Shown here in pieces: positions 17,131 through 25,311 of a DNA stretch of 64,000 nucleotides (its first letter is position 1; every line of letters starts with the position of its first letter). The notes below the pieces were generated by a model. That model was not told the origin of the DNA. It saw only the letters and a list, made by a program, of their open reading frames with translations, and did not search any database. The position numbers were made by a program, and so were the translations under genes. Source of the stretch: Streptomyces sp. GQFP (GTDB lineage: Bacteria; Actinomycetota; Actinomycetes; Streptomycetales; Streptomycetaceae); contig NZ_CP089312.1 of assembly GCF_021545335.1 (NCBI RefSeq), forward strand, positions 62,001 through 126,000, written 5' to 3'.

Positions 17131-18141
17131 ATGAGAACTCGCAGAGCCGCACTTCTCTCAGCTCTTGCCACTGTGTCGATACTCGCCGTGAGCGCCTGCG
17201 GTGCCACCGCGGAGAAGGAGGACTCCGGGAGCGGAAGCACGGGCGGCAAGCCCGTCACCGGTCTGCGGATCATGGTCCCCAACACCCCGGGCAGCGGGTA
17301 CGACGTCACCGCCAGGACCGTCGCCCAGGTGATGCAGGACTCCAAGGTGGCGTCCGGGGCCCAGGTGTACAACCTGCCCGGGGCCGGCGGCACCGTGGGC
17401 CTCCAGCGGCTGGTGAACGAGAAGGGCAACGGCAAGCTCGCCATGCAGATGGGGCTGGGGGTCGTCGGCTCCTCGTACACCTCGAAGTCGGCGGCGACGC
17501 TCACCGACACCACGCCGCTCGCCAAGCTGATCGAGGAGGCCGGCGCGATCGTCGTGTCGAAGGACTCCCCCTACAAGACGATCGACGACCTGGTCACCGC
17601 GTGGAAGAAGGACCCCAAGAAGGTCGCCGTGGGCGGCGGCTCGTCGCCGGGCGGTCCGGACCACCTCCTGCCGATGCAGCTGGCGAAGGCGGTCGGCATC
17701 GAGCCGAAGGACGTCAACTACGTCTCGTACGACGGCGGCGGTGAGCTGCTGCCCGCCATCCTCGGCAACAAGATCGCCTTCGGTGCCAGCGGGTTCGGTG
17801 AGTTCCTCGACCAGATCGAGGCCGGGCAGGTGCGGGTGCTGGCGGTGACCAGCGAGAAGCCGATCGACGCCGTCAAGGACGCCCCTACGCTCAAGGACTC
17901 GGGGATCGACCTGGTCTTCACCAACTGGCGCGGGATCGTCGCCCCTCCCGGGATCACCGACGAGCAGACGAAGACCTGGATCGACTCCCTCACCACGATG
18001 CACGACTCGGCGCAGTGGAAGTCCGAGCTGACCAAGCGTGGCTGGACCGACGCGTTCGTCACCGGTGACGACTTCGGCTCCTTCCTCACGGAGCAGGACA
18101 AGTCCGTCGCCGACCTGCTGACCGAGCTCGGTCTGGCATGA
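17131..18141 (+). CDS. tctC: Tripartite tricarboxylate transporter substrate-binding lipoprotein
   Basis: 336 residues. The N terminus 'MRTRRAALLSALATVSILAVSACGA' is a lipoprotein signal with lipobox VSAC. The mature part is a Bug/TctC-type Venus-flytrap protein: 'IMVPNTPGSGYDVTARTVAQVM', 'NLPGAGGTVGLQRLVN' and 'VGGGSSPGGPDHLLPMQLAKAVGI', where the first and last loops form the carboxylate pocket. It delivers substrate to TctA/TctB at the membrane. First gene of a five-gene operon and divergent from the CitA/CitB pair. Stop overlaps tctB by four bases. Confidence 0.93.
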   Translation: MRTRRAALLSALATVSILAVSACGATAEKEDSGSGSTGGKPVTGLRIMVPNTPGSGYDVTARTVAQVMQDSKVASGAQVYNLPGAGGTVGLQRLVNEKGNGKLAMQMGLGVVGSSYTSKSAATLTDTTPLAKLIEEAGAIVVSKDSPYKTIDDLVTAWKKDPKKVAVGGGSSPGGPDHLLPMQLAKAVGIEPKDVNYVSYDGGGELLPAILGNKIAFGASGFGEFLDQIEAGQVRVLAVTSEKPIDAVKDAPTLKDSGIDLVFTNWRGIVAPPGITDEQTKTWIDSLTTMHDSAQWKSELTKRGWTDAFVTGDDFGSFLTEQDKSVADLLTELGLA

Positions 18142-18671
18142 GTTCCCAGGTCGACGAACGGAGCGTCGAGGACGCCCGTCCGCCGCAGGGCAAGGACCGC
18201 GCGCAGTACGGCGTGTGCGCGTTCCTCGTCCTGGTGGGCATCGCGGTGATCGTGGACGGCCTCGGCATCCCGCACATCACCAGCAGCACCGACCCGGTGG
18301 GCCCGCGCGCGGTCCCCGTGATCCTGGGCGTACTGCTCCTGCTGGTCGCGGTGGCGTACGCGGTCGACGTGGCCCGGGGCGGCCATGGTGAGCCGGAGGC
18401 AGGCGAGGACGTCGACCTGTCGCAGGGCACGGACTGGCGCACGGTACTGCTGCTGATCGGCGCGTTCGTGGTGAACGCGGTGCTGATCGAACGGCTCGGC
18501 TGGGTGATCAGCGGCGCACTGCTGTTCTGGGGAACGGCGTTCGCCCTCGGCAACCGGCACTACGTACGCAATCTGCTGATCGCGGTGACGCTGTCGCTCA
18601 CCTCGTTCTACGCCTTCGCGATCGGGCTCGGTGTGAACCTCCCGGCCGGTGTGCTGCAAGGAATCCTCTGA
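18138..18671 (+). CDS. tctB: Tripartite tricarboxylate transporter small membrane subunit
   Basis: 177 residues with four hydrophobic segments ('[19 protein letters not shown]', '[20 protein letters not shown]', '[20 protein letters not shown]', '[21 protein letters not shown]'), the size and topology of TctB. It starts on the ATGA overlap with tctC and ends by sharing one base with tctA. TctB is the small membrane component that accompanies the TctA channel. Confidence 0.92.
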   Translation: MSSQVDERSVEDARPPQGKDRAQYGVCAFLVLVGIAVIVDGLGIPHITSSTDPVGPRAVPVILGVLLLLVAVAYAVDVARGGHGEPEAGEDVDLSQGTDWRTVLLLIGAFVVNAVLIERLGWVISGALLFWGTAFALGNRHYVRNLLIAVTLSLTSFYAFAIGLGVNLPAGVLQGIL

Positions 18672-20170
18672 TGGACAACCTGAACAACCTGATGCAGGGC
18701 TTCGAGGACGTCGTCGCCCCGATGAACCTGCTGCTGGCGCTGATCGGCGTCCTGGTCGGCACCGCGGTGGGCGTGCTGCCGGGCATCGGCCCGGCGATGA
18801 CCGTGGCCCTGCTGCTGCCGATCACCTACGGCATGGAGCCGGTGCAGGCGTTCATCATGTTCGCCGGGATCTTCTACGGCGGTATGTACGGCGGCTCGAC
18901 GACCTCGATCCTGCTGAACACTCCCGGGGAGTCGTCCTCGGTGGTGACGGCCATCGAGGGCAACAAGATGGCCAAGGCGGGCAAGGCGGCGCAGGCCCTC
19001 GCGACCGCCGCGATCGGTTCCTTCGTGGCGGGCACGATCGGCACCCTGCTGCTGGTGCTGGTCACCCCGTTCGTGGTGGACTTCGCGGTCAGTCTGGGCG
19101 CGCCGGACTACTTCGCTCTGATGCTGCTGTCCTTCATCGCGGTCACGTCCGTGCTGGGCGCGTCCCGCATCCGCGGCCTGATCTCCCTGCTGCTGGGTCT
19201 GACGATCGGTCTGGTCGGCATCGACACGGTGTCCGGGCAGCAGCGGCTCACCCTGGGCGTGCCCCAACTGGCCGACGGCATCGACGTGGTCGTCGTCGCC
19301 GTCGGGATCTTCGCCGTCGGCGAGGCACTGTGGGTGGCCGCGCATCTGCGGCGCAAGCCCGTCGAGATCATCCCGGTCGGCAGGCCGTGGATGGGCAGGA
19401 AGGACTGGAAGCGGTCCTGGAAGCCGTGGCTGCGCGGTACGGCGTTCGGCTTCCCGTTCGGCGCACTCCCGGCCGGCGGCGCCGAGATCCCGACCTTCCT
19501 GTCGTACGCGACGGAGAAACGGCTGACCAAGCACCCGGAGGAGTTCGGCAAGGGCGCCATCGAGGGCGTCGCCGGTCCCGAGGCCGCGAACAACGCCTCG
19601 GCGGCGGGCACGCTGGTCCCGATGCTGGCCATCGGCCTCCCGACGAACGCGACGGCGGCGGTCATGCTGGCGGCCTTCCAGTCGTACGGCATCCAGCCAG
19701 GGCCGCTGCTGTTCGAGCGGGAGGCGAGCCTGGTCTGGGTACTGATCGCCAGCCTGTTCGTCGGCAACCTGATGCTGCTCCTGCTGAATCTGCCGCTCGC
19801 ACCGGCCTGGGCGAAACTGCTGCAGATACCTCGCCCCTATCTCTACGCGGGGATCCTGTTCTTCGCGTCGATGGGCGCGTACGCCGTCAACGCCCAGCCC
19901 CTGGACCTGTTCCTGCTGCTGACGCTGGGGCTCCTCGGCTTCGCGATGCGACGGTTCGGGCTGCCGGTGCTGCCGCTGATCATCGGCGTCATCCTCGGCC
20001 CACGAGCCGAACTGCAGGGCCGGCGCTCGCTGCAGCTGTCGGGCGGCGAACTGTCGGGCCTGGTGGGCGGACCGGTCTCCTACGCGGTGTACGCGGTGAT
20101 CGTGCTGGTGCTGGTCTGGCCGCTGGTGCGGCGGCTTGCCGTACGTCGGCTGCCCGAGCGAACTGCCTGA
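18671..20170 (+). CDS. tctA: Tripartite tricarboxylate transporter large membrane subunit
   Basis: 499 residues, about 11-12 membrane helices. Family motifs include '[21 protein letters not shown]', '[21 protein letters not shown]' and, in the second half, '[24 protein letters not shown]', the paired GxGxGP-type loops of the TctA translocation pore. Together with TctC and TctB it forms a secondary, ion-driven importer for citrate-like or aromatic carboxylates. The real substrate is not deducible. It is followed by the usp gene 24 bases later. Confidence 0.94.
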   Translation: MDNLNNLMQGFEDVVAPMNLLLALIGVLVGTAVGVLPGIGPAMTVALLLPITYGMEPVQAFIMFAGIFYGGMYGGSTTSILLNTPGESSSVVTAIEGNKMAKAGKAAQALATAAIGSFVAGTIGTLLLVLVTPFVVDFAVSLGAPDYFALMLLSFIAVTSVLGASRIRGLISLLLGLTIGLVGIDTVSGQQRLTLGVPQLADGIDVVVVAVGIFAVGEALWVAAHLRRKPVEIIPVGRPWMGRKDWKRSWKPWLRGTAFGFPFGALPAGGAEIPTFLSYATEKRLTKHPEEFGKGAIEGVAGPEAANNASAAGTLVPMLAIGLPTNATAAVMLAAFQSYGIQPGPLLFEREASLVWVLIASLFVGNLMLLLLNLPLAPAWAKLLQIPRPYLYAGILFFASMGAYAVNAQPLDLFLLLTLGLLGFAMRRFGLPVLPLIIGVILGPRAELQGRRSLQLSGGELSGLVGGPVSYAVYAVIVLVLVWPLVRRLAVRRLPERTA

Positions 20171-20194
20171 GAGTGCCTGAGAGGAAGAGCAGAC

Positions 20195-20590
20195 ATGACC
20201 GTACTGGTCGGATACGTACCCTCACCCGAGGGTGAGGCCGCGCTACGGGCGGGGATCGACGAGGCCCGGCTGCGCGGCGAGAAACTGCTGGTGGTGAACA
20301 CCTCGCGCGGCGACGCCTATGTGGACCCGCGGTTCGCGCAGGAGCCGGATCTGGCTCATGTGCGGGAGGATCTCGCCGCGCTGGGCATCGAGTTCGACAT
20401 CCGCCAGGTGCTGGGCGGGGGCGACGCCGCCGCGGAGATCATCGAGCTGGCGGAGAAGCTGGACGTGTCCCTCGTGGTGATCGGCCTGCGGCGCCGGAGC
20501 GCGGTCGGCAAGCTGATCACGGGCTCGGCCGCGCAGCAGATCCTGCTGGGCACCGAATGCCCGGTCCTCGCCGTGAAGGCGGCGGTGTAG
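20195..20590 (+). CDS. Universal stress protein (UspA family)
   Basis: 131 residues, single UspA domain. 'TVLVGYVPSPEGEAALRAGIDEARLRGEKLLVVNT' forms the first strand-helix unit; 'GLRRRSAVGKLITGSAAQQILLGTECPVLAVK' carries the ATP-binding G-x2-G-x9-G(S/T) pattern. RBS AGAGGAAG precedes the ATG. It is the fourth gene of the tct operon; a soluble nucleotide-binding protein tied to a carboxylate transporter suggests coordination with energy state, but this is inference. Confidence 0.9.
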   Translation: MTVLVGYVPSPEGEAALRAGIDEARLRGEKLLVVNTSRGDAYVDPRFAQEPDLAHVREDLAALGIEFDIRQVLGGGDAAAEIIELAEKLDVSLVVIGLRRRSAVGKLITGSAAQQILLGTECPVLAVKAAV

Positions 20591-20592
20591 GC

Positions 20593-21696
20593 ATGGTGTG
20601 GAGAACCTTCGGGTGGTCGTTCGCCGTCACGGTGGCGGGCCTGGTCTTCGCCGCGTGGCAGTGGGGGTGGGAGGCGTTCGGGATCGTGCTGATCCTGTCG
20701 GTCCTGGAGATCTCGCTGTCCTTCGACAACGCGGTGGTCAACGCCGGAATCCTCAAGAGGATGAACGCCTTCTGGCAGAGGCTCTTCCTCACGGTCGGCA
20801 TTCTGATCGCGGTGTTCGGTATGCGGCTGGTGTTCCCGGTCGTGATCGTCGCCATCAGCGCGAAGGTGGGTCCCGTCGAGGCGGTCGAACTCGCCATCGA
20901 CAACCCCGGCCGGTACGAGGACCTCGTCACCGATGCCCACCCGGCGATCGCCGCCTTCGGTGGCATGTTCCTGCTGATGATCTTCCTCGACTTCATCTTC
21001 GAGGACCGCGACATCAAATGGCTCGGGTGGCTGGAGCGCCCGCTGGCCAGGCTCGGCAAGGTCGACATGCTGTCGGTCTGCGTCGCGCTGATCGTGCTGC
21101 TGGTCTCCGCGACGACCGTCGCCACCCACGCGCACATCAGCACGGGGCACGCGGACAAGTCGGCCACGGTGCTGCTCTCCGGAGTCGCCGGGCTGATCAC
21201 ATACATGGTCGTCGGCGGTCTCTCCGGATACTTCGAGGACAGGCTCGAGGACGACGAGGAACACGAACACGAGGAAGAGGAGAAGGCCAGGGCCGAGGGC
21301 AAACCGGTCTCGGTGGCCGCCCTCGCCGGAAAGGCCGCCTTCTTCCTCTTCCTCTACCTCGAAGTCCTCGACGCGTCCTTCTCCTTCGACGGTGTGATCG
21401 GCGCCTTCGCCATCACCAACCACATCTTCTGGATGGCGCTCGGCCTGGGCATCGGCGCGATGTACGTCCGGTCACTCACCATCTACCTGGTCCGCCAGGG
21501 CACCCTCGACGACTACGTCTACCTGGAGCACGGCGCCCACTACGCGATCGGCGCCCTCGCCGGCATCCTCCTCGTCACCATCCAGTACGAGATCAGCGAG
21601 ATCATCACCGGCCTGGTCGGCGTCATCCTGATCGCGGCCTCGTTCCTGTCGTCGGTACGTCGTAACCGGGCTCTTGCGACGGCGGAGGGGAACTGA
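20593..21696 (+). CDS. DUF475 / TerC-like integral membrane protein
   Basis: 367 residues from ATG 20593, two bases after the usp stop. Eight or so hydrophobic segments. The motif 'LEISLSFDNAVVNAGILKRMNAFWQ' and its echo 'LEVLDASFSFDGVIGAFAITNHIFWMALGLGIGAMYVRSLTIYL' are the paired acidic FDN/FDG helices of the TerC/DUF475 superfamily, which is linked to metal homeostasis and tellurite resistance. A cytoplasmic Glu/His-rich loop ('EDDEEHEHEEEEKARAEG') could bind metal. Last gene of the tct operon; its 3' end overlaps the convergent membrane-protein gene by 74 bases. Confidence 0.85.
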   Translation: MVWRTFGWSFAVTVAGLVFAAWQWGWEAFGIVLILSVLEISLSFDNAVVNAGILKRMNAFWQRLFLTVGILIAVFGMRLVFPVVIVAISAKVGPVEAVELAIDNPGRYEDLVTDAHPAIAAFGGMFLLMIFLDFIFEDRDIKWLGWLERPLARLGKVDMLSVCVALIVLLVSATTVATHAHISTGHADKSATVLLSGVAGLITYMVVGGLSGYFEDRLEDDEEHEHEEEEKARAEGKPVSVAALAGKAAFFLFLYLEVLDASFSFDGVIGAFAITNHIFWMALGLGIGAMYVRSLTIYLVRQGTLDDYVYLEHGAHYAIGALAGILLVTIQYEISEIITGLVGVILIAASFLSSVRRNRALATAEGN

Positions 21697-22246
21697 GCGC
21701 GACCGAGAGCCGGATCAGGATGGCGCCGACCAGGATGTGCAGCGAACTCGTGAGCAGGGACTCCGGCAGCGAGGTCAGGAAGGCGAACAGGGGCAGGACG
21801 ACGGCGTACCCCCACGACGGGACCCTCGGGAACACCCGCGCGCGGAGCATGGCCGCCCCGAACAGGGCGCAGCCCACGGCGAAGACGGCCGCGGAGCCGA
21901 TGAGCACGGGGACCGTGGGGCCGGTCAGGGTCTCGTCCAGGACCTCCTCGTCGAAGTAGAACAGCACCAGGTTCCCGGCGAACGCGGCCCCGCCGAACAG
22001 GCCGAGCCCGACGAGGTTCACGGTGTGGGCGATGTCCCCGAAGCGGTCGGCGGCCGGGCTCTGCCGCCGGTGCAGCGCGGTGAGCAGCGGCAGGGCGAAC
22101 GCCGGGGACAGGGCGAGCGGGACGCTGGTCGCGGAGGTCTCCCCGGTGAAGATCTCGACCAGCGCGGGCAGGGCGATCAGCAGACCGGCCAGCACTCCGC
22201 AGAGGGCGCCGGCACGCAGTGTGGTTGACGTGATGGGCGAGGACAT
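21623..22246 (-). CDS. Hypothetical multi-pass membrane protein
   Basis: 207 residues from ATG 22246 (GGAGCGG upstream). Five to six hydrophobic segments: 'GALCGVLAGLLIALPALVEIF', 'LALSPAFALPLLTAL', 'NLVGLGLFGGAAFAGNLVLFYF', 'VLIGSAAVFAVGCALFGAAML' and 'WGYAVVLPLFAFLTSLPESLL', then a polar C-terminal tail. I do not recognise the family. The final 74 bases overlap the DUF475 gene on the other strand, so the C-terminal tail is constrained by both frames. Confidence 0.75.
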   Translation of the reverse strand: MSSPITSTTLRAGALCGVLAGLLIALPALVEIFTGETSATSVPLALSPAFALPLLTALHRRQSPAADRFGDIAHTVNLVGLGLFGGAAFAGNLVLFYFDEEVLDETLTGPTVPVLIGSAAVFAVGCALFGAAMLRARVFPRVPSWGYAVVLPLFAFLTSLPESLLTSSLHILVGAILIRLSVALSSPPPSQEPGYDVPTTGTRPRSG

Positions 22247-22467
22247 GGGACCGCTCCGGTTGCTCGGACAGTGGGTCAGGGCGGCAACCGTAGGGAGCGG
22301 GCGACCTGCGGCGGGAGGTGCGGGGCGGCGACATCGGGAGCCGGAGGTCACCATCTCCCAGGCGGTGTACGGCCGTTCGGCATGTGCCGATCGGCCAGGG
22401 TTCCTTCACCGGGGTCCCTCGGGGGCGGCCTGCGCCTTAGCCTGGCGACAGCGGGTGAGGGGGTGTC

Positions 22468-23610
22468 ATGGCGGCGTATGTGCCCGTGCGGTGGGTGGCG
22501 CCGCTGCTGTACGGCGCGGTGCTCGTCGGCGGTCTGTACTACGCGGCGGCCGGTCTGGGCGAGGGCCCGGGGCCGTCGGGGTGGCGGACGGCCGGGTTCG
22601 TCGCCGCAATCGGGGCGCTGTTCGCCCTGGAGGCGGCGGTTCGGCGACGGCCCGCGTCCCGGGTGCCGGCGCTGCTGGCGCGGTGCGGTCTGATCGTCAC
22701 GGTGGTGCTCCTCGACGCCTCAGGGCTGTCCCAAGTGCTGTTCGTGCTGCTGCCGTTCACCGCCTACTTCGCCTTCGGCCGCACGACCGCGCTCACCCTG
22801 GGCGCCCTCTGTCTTGCGGGGCTGCTCACCTCGTACGTGCTGACCGCACCGGGTTGGTACCGCGACCTCGAACACGTCTCCGATCTGCTGATGCTCACCG
22901 TCGGTCTGGTGCTGGCGCTCTCCATGGCCGCCGTGGCCGTCGGCGAGCAGCGGGCGCGGCTCGAACTGCAGGAGTACGCCGACCGGGTCGCCGCGCTGTC
23001 CGCCGCCGCCGAGCGCAACCGGCTGGCCCGGGACATCCACGACAGCCTCGGTCACCATCTCACCGCGATGTCCGTGCAGTTGGAGATGGCCTCGGACTTC
23101 CGGGCCCTGGACCCCGACGCGGCCCAGCGGGCACTGAACGAGGCGCGGCAATCGGTGCGGCTCGCGCTGGGCGACGTACGGCAGTCGGTGCACGCGCTGC
23201 GCGACGAGACCGTGCGGCCCGCGCTGTCGGACGCGCTGGTCGGCCTGGCACGCGAAGGCGGCCCGCCGCCGCAGGTCACCGTCGAGGTGAGCGGCGACGA
23301 GGACGGCTACGGCACGGCCGAGCTGACGGCCCTGTACCGGGCCGCGCAGGAGGGTGTGACCAACGCGCGCCGCCATGCGCTGGCCTCGCGGGTGACGGTG
23401 GTGGTCCGGCTGACCGGGGACGCCGCGCGGCTGGTGGTGACGGACGACGGCCGGGGCTTCGCACCGGCCACAGCAGCCGGCGGGTTCGGGCTCGTCGGGA
23501 TGCGGGAACGGGTGCAACTGGTGGCCGGGAGGGTGGAGATCGACAGCGGGCCGGGTGCCGGTACCCGGCTTACGGTGACGGTTCCGCGCAGGCGGACGGG
23601 GGTGACGTGA
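22468..23610 (+). CDS. NarL-type sensor histidine kinase
   Basis: 380 residues. Four to five N-terminal membrane helices ('RWVAPLLYGAVLVGGLYYAAA', 'WRTAGFVAAIGALFALEAAV' and so on) without an obvious extracellular domain, then HisKA_3 with the His in 'ERNRLARDIHDSLGHHLTAMSVQLEMA', and HATPase motifs 'AQEGVTNARRHALAS' and 'DDGRGFAPATAAGGFGLVGMRERV'. It phosphorylates the regulator encoded one base downstream. The signal is unknown, possibly membrane-intrinsic. Confidence 0.92.
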   Translation: MAAYVPVRWVAPLLYGAVLVGGLYYAAAGLGEGPGPSGWRTAGFVAAIGALFALEAAVRRRPASRVPALLARCGLIVTVVLLDASGLSQVLFVLLPFTAYFAFGRTTALTLGALCLAGLLTSYVLTAPGWYRDLEHVSDLLMLTVGLVLALSMAAVAVGEQRARLELQEYADRVAALSAAAERNRLARDIHDSLGHHLTAMSVQLEMASDFRALDPDAAQRALNEARQSVRLALGDVRQSVHALRDETVRPALSDALVGLAREGGPPPQVTVEVSGDEDGYGTAELTALYRAAQEGVTNARRHALASRVTVVVRLTGDAARLVVTDDGRGFAPATAAGGFGLVGMRERVQLVAGRVEIDSGPGAGTRLTVTVPRRRTGVT

Positions 23611-23611
23611 C

Positions 23612-24271
23612 ATGGCCCAAGAGCTGGCACCGACGCCGGTACGGGTGCTGGTGGTGGACGACCAGCGGCTCATCCGGGACGGCATCGCCTCCCTGCTGTC
23701 CATCCGGCCGGGCATCGAGATCGTCGGTACGGCGGTCGACGGCCGGGACGCCGTCGCGAAGGCCCTCGAACTGGGCCCGGACGTCGTCCTCATGGACGTA
23801 CGGATGCCGCAGATGGACGGCGTCGAGGCGGTGGCCGTCCTGCGCGGCCGGGCCCCGGAGTGCCGCGTGGTGATGCTGACGACGTTCGACGACGAGGAGT
23901 ACGTCGTCCAGGCACTGCGCGCCGGAGCCCACGGCTACCTCCTCAAGGACCTCCCCGCGGAGGAACTCGCCCACGCGGTACGCCTGGCACACGCGGGCGT
24001 CACCCAGCTCGACTCCTCCGTCGCCCGTCACCTCACAGCCGCCCTGCCGTCCCCCTCCCCCGTCGGCGCACCTCCCGCCGTGTCGCTGAGCCCGCGCGAG
24101 ACGGACATCTTGCGGCTCCTGGCACACGGCCACACCAACCGTGAGATCGCCGCCCGTCTGTACGTCAGCGAGGGCACGGTCAAGAACCACGTCTCCCGCA
24201 TCCTCACGCGCCTCGCTCTGCGCGACCGCACCCAGGCGGCGCTCCGGGCGCGGGACCTCGGCCTTTTGTGA
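23612..24271 (+). CDS. NarL/LuxR-family response regulator
   Basis: 219 residues. Receiver domain with 'VLVVDDQRLIRDGIASLLS', phosphoacceptor Asp in 'VVLMDVRMPQMDGVEAVA', and 'YLLKDLPAEELAHAVR'; then LuxR-type HTH 'LSPRETDILRLLAHGHTNREIAARLYVSEGTVKNHVSRIL'. It starts one base after the kinase stop, a typical cognate pair. No obvious target gene is adjacent; the next gene (zinc-ribbon protein) is 184 bases downstream on the same strand. Confidence 0.93.
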   Translation: MAQELAPTPVRVLVVDDQRLIRDGIASLLSIRPGIEIVGTAVDGRDAVAKALELGPDVVLMDVRMPQMDGVEAVAVLRGRAPECRVVMLTTFDDEEYVVQALRAGAHGYLLKDLPAEELAHAVRLAHAGVTQLDSSVARHLTAALPSPSPVGAPPAVSLSPRETDILRLLAHGHTNREIAARLYVSEGTVKNHVSRILTRLALRDRTQAALRARDLGLL

Positions 24272-24455
24272 AGCTCGTACGGGCCAAATGCAGTGCAAAC
24301 GACGGAAACGGCACGCGGATGTGTCGTACGGCGGCCATGGTCAGGCCGCATCTGCGCAGGAGCGTCACACAGGCTGCACACACCCCCTGGAAAGCCTCGC
24401 TACCTTTGCTCGCGACTCGCTCCCCCGTGCGAAAGTGAACACAGGAAGACCCCAG

Positions 24456-25292
24456 ATGGACTACTGCTCCACGTGTCGTCGGCATCTCAACGGCGCCCTC
24501 GTATGCCCCGGGTGCGGCGCCTACGCCCCGGACATCGCTCCCCTCGCCGTCGGAACGCGGGCCCCATACTCCACGACGGGTGGGGCAGAACGGCAGGCCT
24601 CCGCCGCCCCGTGGAACGAGGTGGATTCCGGCGCCGAGGCCCCCGGCCGGGCGCCGCGGGAGCAGCCGTACGACGACTCGGACGTCCCGGTTCCTCCCGC
24701 GCCTGTGGGCCGGGCGGCACGGCGTCGTCAGCGGGAACGCTGGAAGAAGACGCAGCGCAGGGCCCTGGTCGCCACCGCGGTCGCCCTGGTCGGCGGAGGC
24801 ATGACCGTCTCCTCGCTGAACCGCCAGTCCACGGAGCGGACGCAGGCGGCCACCGCGCCTGACCGGGAGGTCATGGGGATCGCGGAGGAGGAGGCCACGG
24901 ACTCCGTTCCGGTCCCTTCGACGCCGACCGACACCACCCAGCGGGCCGAGCGCACCTCGCCGCTCACCACCGGCTCCTCCACGGCGAACGCGCCGCACGA
25001 ACAGTCCGCCGTCACGCCCGTGGCCACGCCGACGGCCCCGACGGCGGTCCAGCAGGACAGCGTCAAGGTTCCGTTGACGGCGGCGACGACCTCGGCCGCG
25101 TCGCAGACGGCCTCCGCGGTGTCCGGTGCCACGGACACCGTCACGGAGACGACGGCCTCGCCCACCCCCGCGGCGACCGACAGCACCAGTACGTCGGACA
25201 CGGGCACTTCGTCGGCGACTCCCTCGCCGTCCGAGTCGTCCTCGTCCTCGCCGTCGGAGATCTGTCTGCTCGGGCTGGTCTGCATCAGCTGA
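24456..25292 (+). CDS. SCO2400-like zinc-ribbon single-pass membrane protein
   Basis: 278 residues from ATG 24456 (AGGAAG upstream). It begins with a zinc ribbon 'MDYCSTCRRHLNGALVCPGCGAYAPDI' (two CxxC knuckles), the signature of the Streptomyces SCO2400-type family. A basic stretch and a membrane helix follow at about 105-125 ('RALVATAVALVGGGMTVSSL'), then 150 residues rich in Thr, Ser, Ala and Pro, presumably outside the cell. The last residues are 'EICLLGLVCIS', a Cys pair in a hydrophobic tail. Function unknown. It converges on a Ser/Thr kinase gene 19 bases away. Confidence 0.8.
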   Translation: MDYCSTCRRHLNGALVCPGCGAYAPDIAPLAVGTRAPYSTTGGAERQASAAPWNEVDSGAEAPGRAPREQPYDDSDVPVPPAPVGRAARRRQRERWKKTQRRALVATAVALVGGGMTVSSLNRQSTERTQAATAPDREVMGIAEEEATDSVPVPSTPTDTTQRAERTSPLTTGSSTANAPHEQSAVTPVATPTAPTAVQQDSVKVPLTAATTSAASQTASAVSGATDTVTETTASPTPAATDSTSTSDTGTSSATPSPSESSSSSPSEICLLGLVCIS

Positions 25293-25311
25293 TCCCACGG
25301 CGCGGAGTCGG

